64,000 bases of DNA from an uncultured Amylibacter sp. (GCA_959347425.1 OY365741.1:2132501-2196500), one strand, 5' to 3'. Positions 18,178 to 28,316 are shown, counted from the stretch's first letter. Numbers and translations: made by a program. Notes: generated by a model not told the origin, from the letters alone.

Positions 18178-18748
18178 GCCCTTTTATCCGCACGGTTTCC
18201 ATATAATCAGGAGCATCGCCAACCGCGCCATTCGCCCCCTGCCCGCGTTTGATTTTATCGACAAACTGCATCCCCGAAATGACCTTGCCAACCACGGTAT
18301 ATTGGTCGTTAAGATGCGGGGCGGCGTTGAACATAATGAAAAACTGGGAATTAGCGGAATTCGGGTCTTGCGAGCGAGCCATGCCCAGCACTCCGCGTCT
18401 GAATTTTTTCTTTGAGAATTCGGCGGGGACATTGTCGTATTGCGACCCGCCCGTGCCTGCTTTGTTTGGGTCGAACGTGTCCAGCTTGCCGAATTGAACA
18501 TCGCCCGTTTGCGCCATGAACTGATTTATGACTCGGTGGAAAACCACTCCGTCATAGGCGCCCGTGGTTGCCAGTTGCTTAATTCTTTTGACGTGCTGTG
18601 GGGCGACATCTGGGTATAATTCCACGGCGACTTCGCCCGATACTGACCCGCCGAGCGTGATGACTAATACATTTTCATCGTGAGCGGCGAAGGCCGCGCC
18701 CGTGAAACCTGCGAATAAAGCAAATACCGCAACCAAAACAAACCGCAT
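18164..18748 (-). CDS. Periplasmic peptidyl-prolyl cis-trans isomerase, cyclophilin type
   Basis: 194 residues from ATG 18748 with a signal peptide (MRFVLVAVFALFAGFTGAAF then A). It speeds proline isomerisation during folding in the periplasm. Cyclophilin landmarks are FHRVINQFMAQTGDVQFG (catalytic Arg, Phe, Gln) and MARSQDPNSANSQFFIMFNA. The start overlaps the preceding stop as TGATG, a strong coupling signal. A longer frame to 18850 would read through the signal peptide and is unlikely. Confidence 0.92.
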   Translation of the reverse strand: MRFVLVAVFALFAGFTGAAFAAHDENVLVITLGGSVSGEVAVELYPDVAPQHVKRIKQLATTGAYDGVVFHRVINQFMAQTGDVQFGKLDTFDPNKAGTGGSQYDNVPAEFSKKKFRRGVLGMARSQDPNSANSQFFIMFNAAPHLNDQYTVVGKVISGMQFVDKIKRGQGANGAVGDAPDYMETVRIKGHDVQ

Positions 18749-19248
18749 CACGAATCCGCCTCTACCCTTAAAGACACGATAACATCGGGATCCGCTGGCG
18801 GTTCGCCCCGCGCGATAGCATCCACGTGTTCCATCCCTTTTGCCACGCATCCATAAACCGTATATTGCTTATTCAAAAAATGGTTATCGGCGAAATTAAT
18901 GAAAAACTGCGAATTCGCCGAATCGGGGCTTTGCGAACGAGCCGCGCCCAGCGTGCCTCGGTCATGGGGGGTGTTTGAGAACTCTGCCTTCACGTCAGGC
19001 ATGTCCGAGCCGCCCGTCCCTGCCCTGCTGGTATCGCTGCCTTTTTGCCCGAATTGAACATCGCCCGTTTGCGCCATAAAGCCTTCAATAACGCGGTGAA
19101 ACACGACATTATCGTATTTGCCAGCGCGGGCGAGTTGGCGGATTCGCTCGCAATGAAGCGGGGCGATTTCGGGGAACAGAGTGATGCGCACTTCGCCCGT
19201 GCGTAGTTTCATGATGAGTGTATTTTCTGCGGTGGTGTCTTGGGTCAT
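18748..19248 (-). CDS. Cytoplasmic peptidyl-prolyl cis-trans isomerase, cyclophilin type
   Basis: 166 residues without a signal peptide, a PpiB-like partner to the exported enzyme encoded next. Landmarks are FHRVIEGFMAQTGDVQFGQK, GAARSQSPDSANSQFFINFA and LNKQYTVYGCVAKGMEHVDA. The pair probably arose by duplication, one copy per compartment. First gene of the three-gene unit ending in the DUF3179 protein. Confidence 0.92.
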   Translation of the reverse strand: MTQDTTAENTLIMKLRTGEVRITLFPEIAPLHCERIRQLARAGKYDNVVFHRVIEGFMAQTGDVQFGQKGSDTSRAGTGGSDMPDVKAEFSNTPHDRGTLGAARSQSPDSANSQFFINFADNHFLNKQYTVYGCVAKGMEHVDAIARGEPPADPDVIVSLRVEADS

Positions 19249-19299
19249 GGGGTCTCCTATGTTGATGTTGTTTGCGTTTTATAGCATGGAACGGGGGAA

Positions 19300-19830
19300 T
19301 TGTGAAGAGGGGTTTAGTTGTTAGTTGTTAGTTATTAGTTGTTAGTTGTTAGTGATTTTGGTTATTAGGGATTAGGGGTTGGTTATTAGAGGTTAATGGC
19401 AGAGGTTTTTTGTTTCGCCCTCACTTGGGGACAAGCCCCTGCGTTCGGGCTTCCCGCCCGCCCACCCCTCTGCGAGGCTTGGGCGGACGGGTGTTTGTGG
19501 CTAAAGGCTGTCTTTATATCTAGGCAAAGCCTAAATAAATTTAGAGCAAACCTATCACCAATTCCCAAGTATTCTTTGCAAATAATCCAATCTAACGTCT
19601 TGTTATTCCAGATAGTAAATTTATAGAAAAAATATAGTCTTGTAACCAAAGGGCTTTTGGCATGCTCCCGCGAAGCGGGGGCTACGCACAAAAGACCACG
19701 TTGGTCGGCATTCGCGCAAGCGATGACGAAGACCCATAGGGCTAATCCGTTAATCGTTAATCCCTCTCTTTACAATTTATCACTAATAACTAATAACTAA
19801 CAACTAACAACTAACAACTAATAACTAAAA
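19300..19830. repeat. Intergenic mosaic: H, C, V, G, H
   Basis: TTAGTTGTTAG heptads (19314-19395) are followed by C (about 19400-19500) and V in reverse sense (about 19500-19645). The G hairpin at 19651-19697 has stem CTCCCGC/GCGGGGG around a GAA loop. A CCACGTTGG palindrome and a GACGAAGACCC tag come next, and the block ends with AACTAAC/AACTAAT heptads immediately before cobB. The outer H arrays are inverted with respect to each other. No gene is seen. Confidence 0.8.
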
Positions 19831-21168
19831 ATGAAAAATCCCAGCAAAGCAATTCTGCTCTCCGCCCCCGCCTCCAATAGCGGTAAAACCGTGTTGACAC
19901 TGGGTATCCTTCGTGCGTTGCGTCATAAAAACCACCCCGTGCGGTCGGCTAAATCTGGTCCTGATTATATTGACCCGTGCTATCATAGCGCGGCATCGGG
20001 TAATGTTTGCGTTAATCTGGACGCTTGGGCGATGGATAAGGGCGATATTATCCGCCGAGCCAGTGGTGGGGATTTGGGGCAGGATTTAATAATAGAGGGC
20101 GCGATGGGGTTGTTTGACGGCGCACCCCCCGATGGCACGGGGTCTAGCGCGGATTTGGCACGGATTTTGGGCGTGCCAGTGGTTTTAATCATAGACGCGT
20201 CGGCTCAATCCCAATCAATCGCCGCCGTGGTCGCGGGGTTCGCGGGGTTTGACCCGAACGTCCGCGTTGGCGGGGTTATTTTGAATAAAGTAGGCTCTGC
20301 ACGGCACGAAACCATGTTGCGCCGTGCGATTGCCCCCTTGGGAATACCCGTTTTGGGTGCGGTGATGCGCACGGAGGGGTTAGCCCTGCCTGCCCGCCAT
20401 TTGGGGCTGGTACAAGCGGGGGAACACCCCGCGTTGGACGCGTTTTTGAACACGGCGGCGCAACTGGTTGCCGATTGCGTGGATTTGGAGGCGTTGTGTG
20501 CGATGATGACACCCCTGCCCTCGGTTGAGACAGCCCCCGCGACCCCCCGTTTCAACCCAAAATTTAATCCCAAGTTCAACCCTCCTGTGCAAACCATAGC
20601 CATAGCCCATGACACAGCTTTTGGCTTTACCTACCCGCATATTCTGGCGGATTGGCGGGCGCGGGGCGCGACTATCCACCTGTTTTCCCCTTTGGCAAAC
20701 GAGCCCCCGCCCCCTGCTGATATGATTATTCTGCCCGGAGGCTATCCCGAATTGCACGCGGGACGGCTGGCGGCTAACACGCTATTTATGGACGGCATCC
20801 GCACCGCGAACACTCCCGTTTATGGCGAATGCGGAGGCTATATGGTCATGGGACGCGGGCTGATTGATGCCCACGGAGTCCGCCACGCTATGGCAGGGTT
20901 GCTGGATTTGGAAACCAGTTTTGCCACGCCCACCCGTCATTTGGGCTATCGGCGGTTGGGGTTGCTGGGCGATGGCGTTTGGCGTGGAGTCGCGGACGGC
21001 TTTATGGCGCACGAATTCCACTATGCCAGCACGATTTCGGCGGTGGGTGAGCCGCTTTTCACCGCGACCACGGCCGATGGCACTGCCCTGCCGCCTATGG
21101 GTTTGCAAAACGGGGCGCATTGCGGAAGTTTTGCCCATATCATTGACATTTGCGCGGGTGGGGGGTAA
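19831..21168 (+). CDS. cobB: Cobyrinate a,c-diamide synthase
   Basis: ATP-dependent amidation of the a and c side chains of (hydrogeno)cobyrinate in cobalamin synthesis; 445 residues. The N-terminal dethiobiotin-synthase-like P-loop is SAPASNSGKTVLTLGILRAL, with KSGPDYIDPCYH, and GAMGLFDGAPPDGTGSSADL as a further nucleotide/substrate site. The C-terminal glutamine amidotransferase has its Cys in VYGECGGYMVMG and a late His in GFMAHEFHY. No other cobalamin gene is in the window. The linker carries a short repeat, PRFNPKFNPKFNPP. Confidence 0.92.
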   Translation: MKNPSKAILLSAPASNSGKTVLTLGILRALRHKNHPVRSAKSGPDYIDPCYHSAASGNVCVNLDAWAMDKGDIIRRASGGDLGQDLIIEGAMGLFDGAPPDGTGSSADLARILGVPVVLIIDASAQSQSIAAVVAGFAGFDPNVRVGGVILNKVGSARHETMLRRAIAPLGIPVLGAVMRTEGLALPARHLGLVQAGEHPALDAFLNTAAQLVADCVDLEALCAMMTPLPSVETAPATPRFNPKFNPKFNPPVQTIAIAHDTAFGFTYPHILADWRARGATIHLFSPLANEPPPPADMIILPGGYPELHAGRLAANTLFMDGIRTANTPVYGECGGYMVMGRGLIDAHGVRHAMAGLLDLETSFATPTRHLGYRRLGLLGDGVWRGVADGFMAHEFHYASTISAVGEPLFTATTADGTALPPMGLQNGAHCGSFAHIIDICAGGG

Positions 21169-21177
21169 TTTCGCGGT

Positions 21178-21807
21178 ATGACCCCGAAAACCACCCTCAT
21201 TGACCATCCGTTAGTCCAGCATAAGCTGACGATTATGCGCAAATCCTCCACCCCTAGTGCGGATTTTCGCAGGTTATTGCGTGAAATCAGCCAACTGATG
21301 ACCTATGAAATCACGCGGCATTTGCCCGTACGGATGGAGGCTATTTCCACGCCCTTATGTGCCATGCAATCGCCCGTTCTGGCGGGGGAAGACTTGGTTC
21401 TGGTGTCCATTTTACGGGCGGGCAATGGTCTGCTGGATGGGATTTTAGAGCTGGTGCCCTTCGCGCGAGTCGGCTTTGTGGGCTTGTATCGCGATGAAAC
21501 CACCCTGCGCCCTGTCGAGTATTATTGCAAACTGCCCACCCCCACGGGCGGTGTTGTGATAGCCGTTGACCCTATGCTAGCAACGGGTAATTCCGCGATT
21601 GCCGCGATTGATTTATTGAAAAAACGCGGGTTTGGGGAGATTTATTTTTTATGCTTATTGGCGAGTCCTGAGGGGATTTCCGCCCTGCACAAAGCCCACG
21701 CGGATGTGCATATTGTCACCGCTTCTGTGGATGAATGTTTGAATGAAAAGGGTTATATCGTCCCAGGGTTAGGCGATGCGGGCGATAGGATTTTTGGGAC
21801 GGTTTGA
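21178..21807 (+). CDS. upp: Uracil phosphoribosyltransferase
   Basis: Salvages uracil with PRPP to UMP; 209 residues, the standard length. Family marks are [12 protein letters not shown] at the start, [36 protein letters not shown] and the PRPP-binding loop [18 protein letters not shown], then [14 protein letters not shown] at the end. It lies 9 nt after cobB, so they share a transcript, though the pathways are unrelated. Confidence 0.95.
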   Translation: MTPKTTLIDHPLVQHKLTIMRKSSTPSADFRRLLREISQLMTYEITRHLPVRMEAISTPLCAMQSPVLAGEDLVLVSILRAGNGLLDGILELVPFARVGFVGLYRDETTLRPVEYYCKLPTPTGGVVIAVDPMLATGNSAIAAIDLLKKRGFGEIYFLCLLASPEGISALHKAHADVHIVTASVDECLNEKGYIVPGLGDAGDRIFGTV

Positions 21808-21850
21808 TTTTTAGTGATTAGTGGTTAGTGATTAGTGATTAGTGATTTTT
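21808..21850. repeat. Short H array after upp
   Basis: Five TTAGTGA-type heptads follow the upp stop. The rest of the gap (to 21997) is AT-rich and probably holds the promoter of the next gene; no inverted partner array is seen. Confidence 0.65.
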
Positions 21851-21997
21851 TCACAAAAACATCCATAATCACTCTTTTTTAGCAAAAAACCGCCATTTTT
21901 AACACGGGTTTGTGATTGATTATTTCTTAAAATTTGGTAAATACACAATCGCAAATTTTGCATAAACGCATGAAAGCATACTATAAAGGAAACCAAA

Positions 21998-23164
21998 ATG
22001 CTGAAAACAACTTTGAAAATCACCGCGTTATCTGTGGTATCCCTAACCCTTTTATCCGCCTGTGGCGCAGCAAGTAAGCTGGAAGATGCGGCGGATAGAG
22101 CGCAGGATGAACTTGATAATGCGGCGGATAGAGCGGAGAATGAGCGGGAACGTCTTGCTCGTCTTACCCCCCCATCAAACTCAGTCGCGGCTGTGGCAGA
22201 CCGCGTGTCTTCTGTCCGTCATGTTGGACCATTTAGCAACGGTGGCACTTATACGGAAGCAAGTGGTGGTGGTGAAACGCCAGCGTCGGCACTCGATAAT
22301 TCGTATAATATTACTGCCACCGAATCACAGGATACTTTTGCCCTAAGCCAAGTTGGGGATAATCTTGTCATGACGGTAAATGGCACTGATTATACCTTTA
22401 CCCCTGGGACACCTAGTGGTCTTCTAAACACCTCCCAAGGTGAAACTCCCCCGACAAGCTATGGCTGGGATGCCACTGGTGCGAATCTTAACGATCGTAG
22501 CAACATTAATAATGAAGCTAGATATATTGATCTTCGCGATGTTCTTGATGGAACACATCCAGAAATTCAGGGGACTTATGTCAATTTTGACACAACTCCT
22601 GACATTAGTAATACAGCGACAAGGGATTTTAGCCTTAACTATACATCTGGCTTTGCCACTGTCGGCATGCGAACCCCGACATCTGTTGTTGCATCGCAAA
22701 CCGCCACGGCAACCTATACGGGGCTTGTACAATTAAACGTACAGAGCAATTTTTCAAAAACAGCTGGTCAAAGCCATTCGAGTTCGTTTATTGGTTCTAC
22801 TACAGAGTTTCTTTCTGGTGGTACGCTAAACATGACTGCTAATTTTACTGCTAATACAATTGCAGGCGAAGTAAAATATAGTGCTGCTGATTCTAGCACA
22901 AGTCAACCAATTCCTAATCGTGGTGAAGCCACAATAACGTTTAATTCTGCCCCGATTGTTGACAATGGTTTTGCTGGGACTTTTAACATGAATAGCGAAT
23001 ATCGCAACGTGGAGGGGATAACCAACAACCCGACAGGCAATTATGCGGGTAATTTCTTTGGTCCTGCTGCCGATGATATTGCGGGTGTGATGCGGTTTGG
23101 TGCCCAAGGTGGTGCTATTGGCACGGGTGCTTTCCGTGCGGATAGGCAAGACCCCGCGCAATAA
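21998..23164 (+). CDS. Putative surface lipoprotein with a barrel-like C-terminus
   Basis: 388 residues. The signal peptide ends in the lipobox LTLLSAC. After the acylated Cys there is a short charged helix with an imperfect repeat (LEDAADRAQDELDNAADRAE), a likely stalk, then a Ser/Thr/Asn-rich beta-sheet region. The C-terminus (TGNYAGNFFGPAADDIAGVM, RFGAQGGAIGTGAF) resembles the end of TbpB-like barrels in Slam-dependent lipoproteins. No closer family is recognised. AGGAAACC precedes the ATG. A strong terminator follows. Confidence 0.78.
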   Translation: MLKTTLKITALSVVSLTLLSACGAASKLEDAADRAQDELDNAADRAENERERLARLTPPSNSVAAVADRVSSVRHVGPFSNGGTYTEASGGGETPASALDNSYNITATESQDTFALSQVGDNLVMTVNGTDYTFTPGTPSGLLNTSQGETPPTSYGWDATGANLNDRSNINNEARYIDLRDVLDGTHPEIQGTYVNFDTTPDISNTATRDFSLNYTSGFATVGMRTPTSVVASQTATATYTGLVQLNVQSNFSKTAGQSHSSSFIGSTTEFLSGGTLNMTANFTANTIAGEVKYSAADSSTSQPIPNRGEATITFNSAPIVDNGFAGTFNMNSEYRNVEGITNNPTGNYAGNFFGPAADDIAGVMRFGAQGGAIGTGAFRADRQDPAQ

Positions 23165-23198
23165 ACCGCGTTCATAAAACTCATATAAAATTTTGAAA

Positions 23199-23226
23199 GG
23201 GGGCGGGTTATTCCGCCCCCTTTTTT
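23199..23226 (+). terminator. Rho-independent terminator after the lipoprotein gene
   Basis: Stem GGGGGCGG (23199-23206) pairs with CCGCCCCC (23213-23220), followed by six T. It separates the lipoprotein transcript from glcF. Confidence 0.9.
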
Positions 23227-23279
23227 ATGAAATCCGTGTTAGTATTGACTCCTCCGCGAAAACCAACCACACTGGCAAA

Positions 23280-24554
23280 ATGAAAACCACCTTCACGCCC
23301 GAACAACTGCAAAACCCCGAAACCCAGCGTTCTAATAAAATCCTACGCGCCTGTGTCCATTGCGGGTTCTGCACGGCTACCTGCCCCAGTTACCAAGTGC
23401 TGAATGACGAGTTAGACTCCCCCCGCGGGCGTATTTACCTTATCAAAGATATGCTGGAAAACGACCGCAAACCCGATAAAAAGACCGTCACGCATATTGA
23501 CCGTTGCCTATCGTGCTTTGCCTGTATGACGACCTGCCCGTCGGGGGTGAATTATATGCACCTTTTAGACCACGCGCGGGGGTATATTGACCGCCATTAC
23601 CGCCGAGGGTTGGCGGATCGCGGGTTGCGATGGGTTTTGGCGCGGGTTCTGCCGTATCCTGAGCGGTTTCGCTGGGCGTTGCGGGGGGCTCGGCTGATAA
23701 AACCTATCCGTGCGGTTTTGCCTGTGCGTATCCGCGCGATGGTTGCGCTTGCGCCCGCAAAGCTACCCCCGCCCTGCCCTGATGATACTCCGCAGGTTTT
23801 CCCCGCGATTGGCAAGCGGATAATGCGGGTTGCGTTAATGACAGGCTGTGCGCAAAAGGTTTTGGATACCGATATTAACGCCGCCACCTTGCGGATTTTA
23901 CGCCGCGCGGGGTGTGAGGTTGTCATCGCCAAGGGCGCGGGGTGTTGCGGAGCATTGGTGCATCATTTGGGGCGTTTGAGTGATAGCCACCGCGCCGCCG
24001 CCGCCAACATAGCCGCTTGGAAGGCGGAAATAAACGGGGCGGGGCTGGATGCTATTGTGATAAATACCAGTGGCTGTGGCACTATGATTAAGGACTATGG
24101 GCATATTTTCGCAAACACGGATTTGGCGGGGGATGCGGCCGATATCGCTGCGCTGGCGAAGGATATTACCGAGGTTTTGGCGGGGCTTCCTCTGATGAAA
24201 TCGGTTTTGCGGGATGCTCCAAAGGTGGCGTATCATGCCGCCTGTTCCCTGCAACATGGGCAGCAGATTAAGGACGCACCCAAGGATTTATTACGCACGG
24301 CTGGGTTTGAAGTGGTGGAACCCGTGGATGCCCATTTGTGTTGCGGGTCGGCTGGGACGTATAATCTATTACAGCCAGAGATTGCTGGGGTTTTGAAAAC
24401 CCGTAAGGTTGCGGCGCTGAATCGGTTAGATGCCGAGGTGATAGCTACGGGGAACATCGGCTGTATGATGCAGATAGGTGCGGTTATTGGGGTGCCAGTC
24501 GTTCATACGGTGGAGTTGCTGGATTGGGCGACGGGCGGGGATAAACCTTTTTAG
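23280..24554 (+). CDS. glcF: Glycolate oxidase iron-sulfur subunit
   Basis: Electron-transfer subunit of glycolate oxidase, 424 residues from ATG 23280 (MKTTFTPEQLQNPETQRSNK). The frame from 23193 runs through the terminator and is rejected. Two [4Fe-4S] motifs are present: CVHCGFCTATCP near residue 25 and CLSCFACMTTCP near 78. Two CCG domains follow (GAGCCGALVHHLG; HLCCGSAGTYNLLQP), typical of heterodisulfide-reductase-like subunits. glcD and glcE, which normally precede it, are not here, so it may work with subunits encoded elsewhere. Confidence 0.92.
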   Translation: MKTTFTPEQLQNPETQRSNKILRACVHCGFCTATCPSYQVLNDELDSPRGRIYLIKDMLENDRKPDKKTVTHIDRCLSCFACMTTCPSGVNYMHLLDHARGYIDRHYRRGLADRGLRWVLARVLPYPERFRWALRGARLIKPIRAVLPVRIRAMVALAPAKLPPPCPDDTPQVFPAIGKRIMRVALMTGCAQKVLDTDINAATLRILRRAGCEVVIAKGAGCCGALVHHLGRLSDSHRAAAANIAAWKAEINGAGLDAIVINTSGCGTMIKDYGHIFANTDLAGDAADIAALAKDITEVLAGLPLMKSVLRDAPKVAYHAACSLQHGQQIKDAPKDLLRTAGFEVVEPVDAHLCCGSAGTYNLLQPEIAGVLKTRKVAALNRLDAEVIATGNIGCMMQIGAVIGVPVVHTVELLDWATGGDKPF

Positions 24555-25045
24555 TTGTTAGTTGTTAGTTATTAGTTATTAGTTTTTTAGCCCTTCGGGT
24601 CTTCGTAATCGCGACATAGGGCAGTTGAACCTGCCCGCAAATTAAAACAATGAATGCCGACCAGCGTGGTCTTTTGTGCGTAGCCCCCGCTTTGCGGGAG
24701 CATGCCAAAAGCCCTTTGGTTACAAGACTATAGGGATTCTATAAATTTACTATCTGGAATAACAAGACGTTAGATTGGATTATTTGCAAAGAATACTTGG
24801 GAATTGGTGATGGGTTTGCTCTAAATTTATTTAGGCTGTGCCTAGATACTAGGACAGGCTTTAGCCACAAAACCCCGTCCAGCTCTCCGCAGGAGGGGTG
24901 GGCGGGTGGGCAACCGAACGAAGTGAGGGCGCAACAAAAAACCTCTGCCCTTAACCTCTCATAACCAACCCCAAATCCTTAATAACCAATCACTAATAAC
25001 TAATAACTAATAACTAATAACTAATAACTAATAACTAACAACTAA
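24555..25045. repeat. Intergenic mosaic: H, P, G, V, C, H
   Basis: Bounded by TTAGTTGTTAG heptads at the glcF stop and AATAACTAATAACTA heptads on the right, which can pair with each other. Inside lie P (about 24617-24634), a GACCAGCGTGGTC palindrome, G (24675-24712, reverse sense), V (about 24715-24862) and C (about 24865-24955). No gene is seen. The remaining 25046-25197 is the promoter region of the next lipoprotein. Confidence 0.8.
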
Positions 25046-25197
25046 TTCAGTTTTCCTAAACTTCCTTTTAGATTTTCATAAACCTTTATTAAAAAATCTT
25101 GCCGAACCGCGCTCCCGCTCTACATATCCCTTATCGCGCAGGGATACCCCCAAGGCGTAAATTCAAATGTTAAACAAAACAAACAAGGAGCAGAACA

Positions 25198-27828
25198 ATG
25201 ATACATTCATTAAAAACAAAACAAGCCTATAAAGGCATCACCATAGCCGCACCACTGGTTGGGCTATTCATCCTCACCGCCTGCGGAGGCAGCAGCCCCG
25301 CACCAGCCGAGGAGACGGGGCTACCCAATATTGACTTCATGGGAGTTATTGAGCAACCCGATGCGGACACCGCCAATGACGGAACTATCGCCGATGATAG
25401 CATGTCTATCATGATAGACGATCTGATGGACGATACGGACGGTCTGACGGACGTTACAAATCCTGACGATACGACCAGCCCGGGCGAGACTGTTAATCCT
25501 ATTGACCCAGTTGTCGTTATTGACCCGATCAACCCTGATGATATGACCAGCCCAGGTGAGCCCGGCACTCCTGTTGATCCAATCGACCCGATTGACCCAG
25601 TTGACCCGATTGACCCAGTTGATCCCGTTGACCCAACAGACCCCGCCGCCTTCACCCCCGCTTGCGAAAGCGAGGATTGCATCGGCGCGTTTGATTGGGC
25701 GAACAGCTTTGCCATTCCCTTGCAAACCGCCCCAATCCCCGAAATCCTGCAAAACCAATTTATCCAAATCGGTTTGAAAGGCTCGGGCGCAGACACCCTG
25801 ATAAACGCGGACGGCGAACCCTTGCTGACCCGCACGCTATCGTTTAACCTGCTGGATACGAATGCACACGGCGGAGTCTCTTCGTTCTTCTTGGAGACTG
25901 AACTGCAACAGGGCTACTACGCGGGGCTAACCGCCGATACGGATGTAGGAACGGCTCTGCCCGTCCCTGCCGAAGATGCACCCGTTGGCACTCTGTTTTG
26001 GAAAGGACTTATCCAATATAATATCACGGGTGAATCCTACCTTACCCAAGACTTTGAGTTGCGCGTGAATCCCACAACCCGTGAAATCTCTGGCTTTATC
26101 CCCACCGAAATCGCTAATGTAACCGAAGGTCACGCCAACTATTTCAAACTGGACGGCACATTTGACGATACAGGAGTCATAACAGGCCGCGCCGAATACG
26201 GTGCCTTTGTCAATAACAACCCTGATAGTCTGGTTAATGATGAGATTTACACCGCCGGGACTCTGTCTGGTTTAATCGGCACAAACGGAGCCGTTGGCGC
26301 GTTTATCAGCAATAATACCGGCGATAACGCGGGGACGAACCCGTTCTCTGGCGGGTGGATAGCCACACCAACAGACGCAAGAGCCCCCATCCCTACCCCA
26401 ACCGAATTCATCATTCCTGCAACCCCTGCCTGCATAGGCGATGCTTGTGTGAATGGCGCGGATTGGGCGGGTGCTTTTAATGGCACTTTGGCGTTTCAAC
26501 CAAACCCAGACCTGCCAGGCAGTCAATTTCTGCAAATCGGTGAAAACGGGCTGGATTACGGTGTATTCGCTGGCAATAATAGCGTGATACAAAACACCGG
26601 CGTTTTGCGAGTCGAAGATTTGGACGGTAATGGCGTGGGCGGGGTGACCTTCTTTCGCGGGCTGAAATTGCCAAATACGCACCAGTATTTCGCCGCTGTT
26701 CTGCCAGATACCGATTTGGGGGCGACTCTGCCTTATCCTAATGCGGATGAAGCCCTTATAGTCGCCTACTGGCCTGGTCGCGTCCAAGTCTTCCAACAGG
26801 AGGGTTTGTATAGTGCACGGGACTTTGATTTAACGGTGAATTTTGCCGCGCGGAGGATTGGGCTGTTTGTCCCAGCCCCGATAGGCGAAGATTACTTTTT
26901 TAAATTTAGCATGGGTTTTGACGCCAGTGGGGCTTTCGCGGGTAGTGGTTTGTATGGCAAATACCTTAATGGTAACCCTGGGCTGCCGTTCTTTGATAGC
27001 GCACGCACAACTGGTTATATGGCGGGGTTAATCGGCGTGAATGGTGCGGTTGGCGTGTTTGCCAGTACCGAAGACAGCGTACGCCCTTATTCTGGTGGGT
27101 TTGTGGCGGCTCCCAAAGCGGTGACTCCCGTTGGCGAGCTTCCCTGTGATGGATGCGTGGATGCGGATAATTGGGTGAATAGCTTTGCTAATCTTCTGCC
27201 CTACGCCCCCGAATCGGTTAATCCGCGCAATGAATTCCTGCGTATGGGTGAAAGCGGCAACGCCAATGGTTTGAACTATGGCGCGATGGCTGATGAGGAT
27301 GTTATTGATGGTACGGCGACCTTGCCTTTGACGGGTGAAGGCGTGGGCAGTGTGTCGTTTTTCCAAGGCTCTGATGCGTTAGAAAATCATTATTATGTCG
27401 CGCTTTCGCGTGATGTGAATGTCGGTGCGCCTTTGATACGGCCAGTTGTTGGGGTTGAGCTGACGGCTATATGGCCAGGGCAAATCCAGTATTACAACGA
27501 TAGTACATTGTGGGAAGTCACGGATTTTGACCTATCCATAGATTTTGCCACCCGTACTGTTGGCGCGTTTGTGGCGCATTTGGAATATTCCAATACGTAT
27601 TACAAGCTGGATGGCAGTTTTGACGATAATGGAGTGATGTCTGGCACGGCTGTTTATGGGACGTTTAATGAAAACGACCCAGAGCAGATAAACGATGATA
27701 TCTTTTATACGCCTGGTGCTTTGACTGGGGTTATTGGTGAGAATGGAGCCGTTGGCGCGTTCATCAGCAATAATGATGGGATTGGCAGCCGTCCGTTCGC
27801 TGGTGGGTTTGTTGCCGCGCCTGAGTAA
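25198..27828 (+). CDS. Surface lipoprotein with Asp-Pro stalk and three barrel-like repeats
   Basis: 876 residues, with lipobox LFILTAC near residue 25 and GGAGCAG before the ATG. Residues about 80-150 form an acidic linker rich in D-P-V/I-D repeats (DPIDPVDPIDPVDPVDP), probably a stalk. Three homologous units follow at about 156-391, 411-640 and 650-876. Each opens with a Cys pair and W-A/V-x-S/A-F (CIGDACVNGADWAGAF; CDGCVDADNWVNSF), contains W-P-G-x-x-Q/V, and ends with L-x-G-x-I-G-x-N-G-A-V-G and GGFVAAP. These match the single unit of the lipoprotein at 28466. Likely outer-surface, TbpB-like barrel family; ligand unknown. Confidence 0.82.
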   Translation: MIHSLKTKQAYKGITIAAPLVGLFILTACGGSSPAPAEETGLPNIDFMGVIEQPDADTANDGTIADDSMSIMIDDLMDDTDGLTDVTNPDDTTSPGETVNPIDPVVVIDPINPDDMTSPGEPGTPVDPIDPIDPVDPIDPVDPVDPTDPAAFTPACESEDCIGAFDWANSFAIPLQTAPIPEILQNQFIQIGLKGSGADTLINADGEPLLTRTLSFNLLDTNAHGGVSSFFLETELQQGYYAGLTADTDVGTALPVPAEDAPVGTLFWKGLIQYNITGESYLTQDFELRVNPTTREISGFIPTEIANVTEGHANYFKLDGTFDDTGVITGRAEYGAFVNNNPDSLVNDEIYTAGTLSGLIGTNGAVGAFISNNTGDNAGTNPFSGGWIATPTDARAPIPTPTEFIIPATPACIGDACVNGADWAGAFNGTLAFQPNPDLPGSQFLQIGENGLDYGVFAGNNSVIQNTGVLRVEDLDGNGVGGVTFFRGLKLPNTHQYFAAVLPDTDLGATLPYPNADEALIVAYWPGRVQVFQQEGLYSARDFDLTVNFAARRIGLFVPAPIGEDYFFKFSMGFDASGAFAGSGLYGKYLNGNPGLPFFDSARTTGYMAGLIGVNGAVGVFASTEDSVRPYSGGFVAAPKAVTPVGELPCDGCVDADNWVNSFANLLPYAPESVNPRNEFLRMGESGNANGLNYGAMADEDVIDGTATLPLTGEGVGSVSFFQGSDALENHYYVALSRDVNVGAPLIRPVVGVELTAIWPGQIQYYNDSTLWEVTDFDLSIDFATRTVGAFVAHLEYSNTYYKLDGSFDDNGVMSGTAVYGTFNENDPEQINDDIFYTPGALTGVIGENGAVGAFISNNDGIGSRPFAGGFVAAPE

Positions 27829-27863
27829 TTGTGAATGGTGAATTATGAATGGTGAATGATTAG

Positions 27864-27895
27864 AGCAAGCAGCCGCGAGGTTGCTTGCTTTTTTT
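27864..27895 (+). terminator. Rho-independent terminator after the 876-residue lipoprotein gene
   Basis: AGCAAGCA (27864-27871) pairs perfectly with TGCTTGCT (27882-27889), with a run of seven T overlapping the last stem base. Confidence 0.9.
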
Positions 27896-28316
27896 AGTTA
27901 TTAGTTATTAGTTGTTAGTTATTCTGGATTAGGGGTTAGGTATTGGAAGTTAAGGGTAGAAGTTTTTTGTTGGACATTTCTTCGAAATGTCGCCCACCCG
28001 CCCGCCCTAGCCTGTCCTAGCATCTAGGCACAGCCTAAATAAATCTAGGGCAGACCTATCACCAATTCCCAAGTATTCTTTGCAAATAATCCAATCTAAC
28101 GTCTTGTTATTCCAGATAGTAAATTTATGACAATCCCTAGCGTCTTGCAACCAAAGGGCTTTTGGCATGCCCCCACGAAGTGGGGGCTACGCACAAAAGA
28201 CCACGCTGGTCGGCATTCATTGTTTTAATTTGCGGGCAGGTTCAACTGCCCTATGTCGCGATGACGAAGACCCGAAGGGCATCACTAATAACTAATAACT
28301 AACAACTAATAACTAA
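27896..28316. repeat. Intergenic mosaic: H, C remnant, V, G, P, H
   Basis: TTAGTTATTAG heptads open the block and ACTAATAACTAAC heptads close it (28286-28316). V is in reverse sense (about 28010-28150). G at 28156-28202 has stem CCCCCAC/GTGGGGG with a GAA loop. P is reversed (about 28224-28251). The gap to 28465 is the presumed promoter region of the next lipoprotein. Confidence 0.8.

Noticed and set aside
19300..19830. Insertion sequence remnant
   Set aside because: No transposase fragment or target duplication is visible; the block is built from the recurring non-coding modules.
25198..27828. True transferrin receptor TbpB
   Set aside because: Only the barrel ending is similar. There is no TbpA partner and the handle domains are not visible, so iron uptake should not be assigned.
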